Below, piece by piece: positions 5,770 through 6,604 of a stretch of DNA of 6,604 nt; the first letter of the stretch is position 1, and each line of letters begins with the position of its first letter. The position numbers and the translations under genes are program-made. The stretch comes from Candidatus Bathyarchaeota archaeon. Its GTDB lineage: Archaea; Thermoproteota; Bathyarchaeia; RBG-16-48-13; GCA-020355125. The notes below the pieces were generated by a model, which saw nothing but the letters and a program-made list of their open reading frames with translations, was not told the DNA's origin and searched no databases. The DNA lies in NCBI GenBank assembly GCA_026014905.1, contig JAOZHK010000212.1, positions 1-6,604 on the forward strand, written 5' to 3'.

Positions 5770-6603
5770 CTAATGTGTCCGAGTGATTCGTTGTTTGACG
5801 GCATGGATCAATCCAATGGGACCCGTCATCATGACATCACCTGCAGGGGCTGCATAATGCACAGGAAATTTTGTTTTCGCGAGTAATTGTCGATTAGGTC
5901 CAGTTGCTGCAATAGTGTTGATTTGAGAAAATCCTGGAGCTGCGGATAAATAAAATGCGCCATGACCTCCGTCTTGAAACACGTCTTCGTCGCGAAGGTA
6001 GCCGTCTCCAAATTGGGTTAAGAGGTGTTCGATTTTTTGTGGTGTCAACGCGCGGGTGTGATGCTCCATTATGCCAATTACCTGATTCCCTGAAATGATT
6101 GCCGCCATCGTGTGACCGTTCCCCACATTCACGGCAAGAGCCGGGTCGCGATTGGATATACCGCTGTCTTGCAAACATCCAAGAACTGCAGCGGGAGCGG
6201 TATCCATGAGTAACACTTTGGCGTTTGGTAATTGTGATCGAGAGGAATGTGCGGCTGCTCGCATTCGTAAGAAACAGGGTGGAATGTCGTCTTCCAAAAA
6301 GGCTAAACGTTCTGGGGAGGGATTTGGGGTGAGTACGTCATGTATTTTGCGGATCCGAAATTGTCGATTACTCATATTCTTGGGAAACACGCCATGATCC
6401 TGAACCGCGATCGCAACAACATCGACGTCCATCAGAGTCTCATCAAACTTGCTAACAAAGTCATGGATTTCATGAAATGGAATTTCATTGAGATGTATGG
6501 TTACGCCATCAATGTCACTGGATTCCCTGTTCTCAGAGACTATTTCGATGCCGAGATCCGTGACCTGCTCAAGAAGATTGCGCACGGTATAGGCAGCGTT
6601 CTT
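5770..6603 (-). CDS. DUF1786 family protein, N-terminus beyond window
   Basis: The frame stays open to the right edge, so this is a 3' part of about 277 residues; family members are near 330-350 aa, and roughly 60-80 N-terminal residues are missing. The internal GTG at 6583-6585 is unlikely to be the start because KNAAYTVRNLLEQVTDLGIEIV reads straight through it and matches the family. Marks seen: MDTAPAAVLG, VNVGNGHTMAAI (a glycine-rich, actin-like ATPase type loop), MEHHTRALTP, a DGGHGAFY block and AAPAGDVMMTGPIGLIHAVK at the C-terminus. Pfam labels the family as putative pyruvate formate-lyase activating, but it has no radical-SAM CxxxCxxC motif here and the activity is not established. 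The missing N-terminus would carry the first phosphate-binding segment (a D-G-T-Q-D type motif in relatives). It ends at TAG 5770-5772, convergent with the DUF488 gene. Confidence 0.85.
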   Translation of the reverse strand, partial: KNAAYTVRNLLEQVTDLGIEIVSENRESSDIDGVTIHLNEIPFHEIHDFVSKFDETLMDVDVVAIAVQDHGVFPKNMSNRQFRIRKIHDVLTPNPSPERLAFLEDDIPPCFLRMRAAAHSSRSQLPNAKVLLMDTAPAAVLGCLQDSGISNRDPALAVNVGNGHTMAAIISGNQVIGIMEHHTRALTPQKIEHLLTQFGDGYLRDEDVFQDGGHGAFYLSAAPGFSQINTIAATGPNRQLLAKTKFPVHYAAPAGDVMMTGPIGLIHAVKQRITRTH

Positions 6604-6604
6604 G

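Noticed and set aside
5894..6178. 94-aa minus-strand frame within the DUF1786 gene
   Set aside because: Arginine- and serine-rich shadow translation in another frame of a well-matched coding region.
1..6604. CRISPR array, tRNA, rRNA, transposase or phage genes
   Set aside because: I looked for regular spaced repeats, cloverleaf-like segments, and recombinase or transposase motifs and saw none.

Overview
The window is about 6.6 kb of a compact bacterial-type genome of moderate GC content (roughly half, not counted exactly). It has seven protein genes and almost no free intergenic space. A tungsten-type aldehyde:ferredoxin oxidoreductase (AOR) with a ubiquitin-like MoaD/ThiS partner points to an organism with anaerobic or low-oxygen metabolism. 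TIGR04076-like, DUF488 and DUF1786 proteins fit an environmental, poorly cultured bacterial lineage (Chloroflexota, Desulfobacterota or Tectomicrobia-like are all possible). The sequence does not let me name a taxon. Most genes lack a clear Shine-Dalgarno (SD) sequence. I see no rRNA, tRNA, insertion sequence, phage gene or CRISPR array.

Layout. Left block, plus strand: the 3' end of a small TIGR04076-like gene (1-289), followed 7 nt later by an N-acyl-D-amino-acid deacylase of the amidohydrolase superfamily (297-1877). Central block, minus strand, read right to left: a MalY/PatB-type PLP enzyme (5290-4136), the AOR (4067-2196) and a small MoaD/ThiS-like protein (2142-1927). The last has no ATG, GTG or TTG start but has the best SD in the window, correctly placed before an AUA codon. 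The deacylase and the MoaD gene converge at 1878-1926. Right block: a short divergent promoter region (5291-5357) separates the PLP enzyme from a plus-strand DUF488 gene (5358-5702). That gene converges on a minus-strand DUF1786 gene (6603-5770), whose N-terminus lies beyond the window.

How the parts may work together (inference). The minus-strand trio looks like an AOR operon. The MoaD-like protein would carry sulfur for the tungstopterin of the AOR. The PLP enzyme would either supply substrate, by acting on an amino acid, or release sulfide as a C-S lyase. The adjacent D-aminoacylase frees D-amino acids from N-acyl forms, so the neighbourhood reads as an amino-acid and aldehyde catabolic island. 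The individual family calls are solid for the deacylase, AOR, PLP enzyme and DUF1786 protein, good for the DUF488 and MoaD-like proteins, and tentative for the first gene. The pathway link is not proven by sequence.
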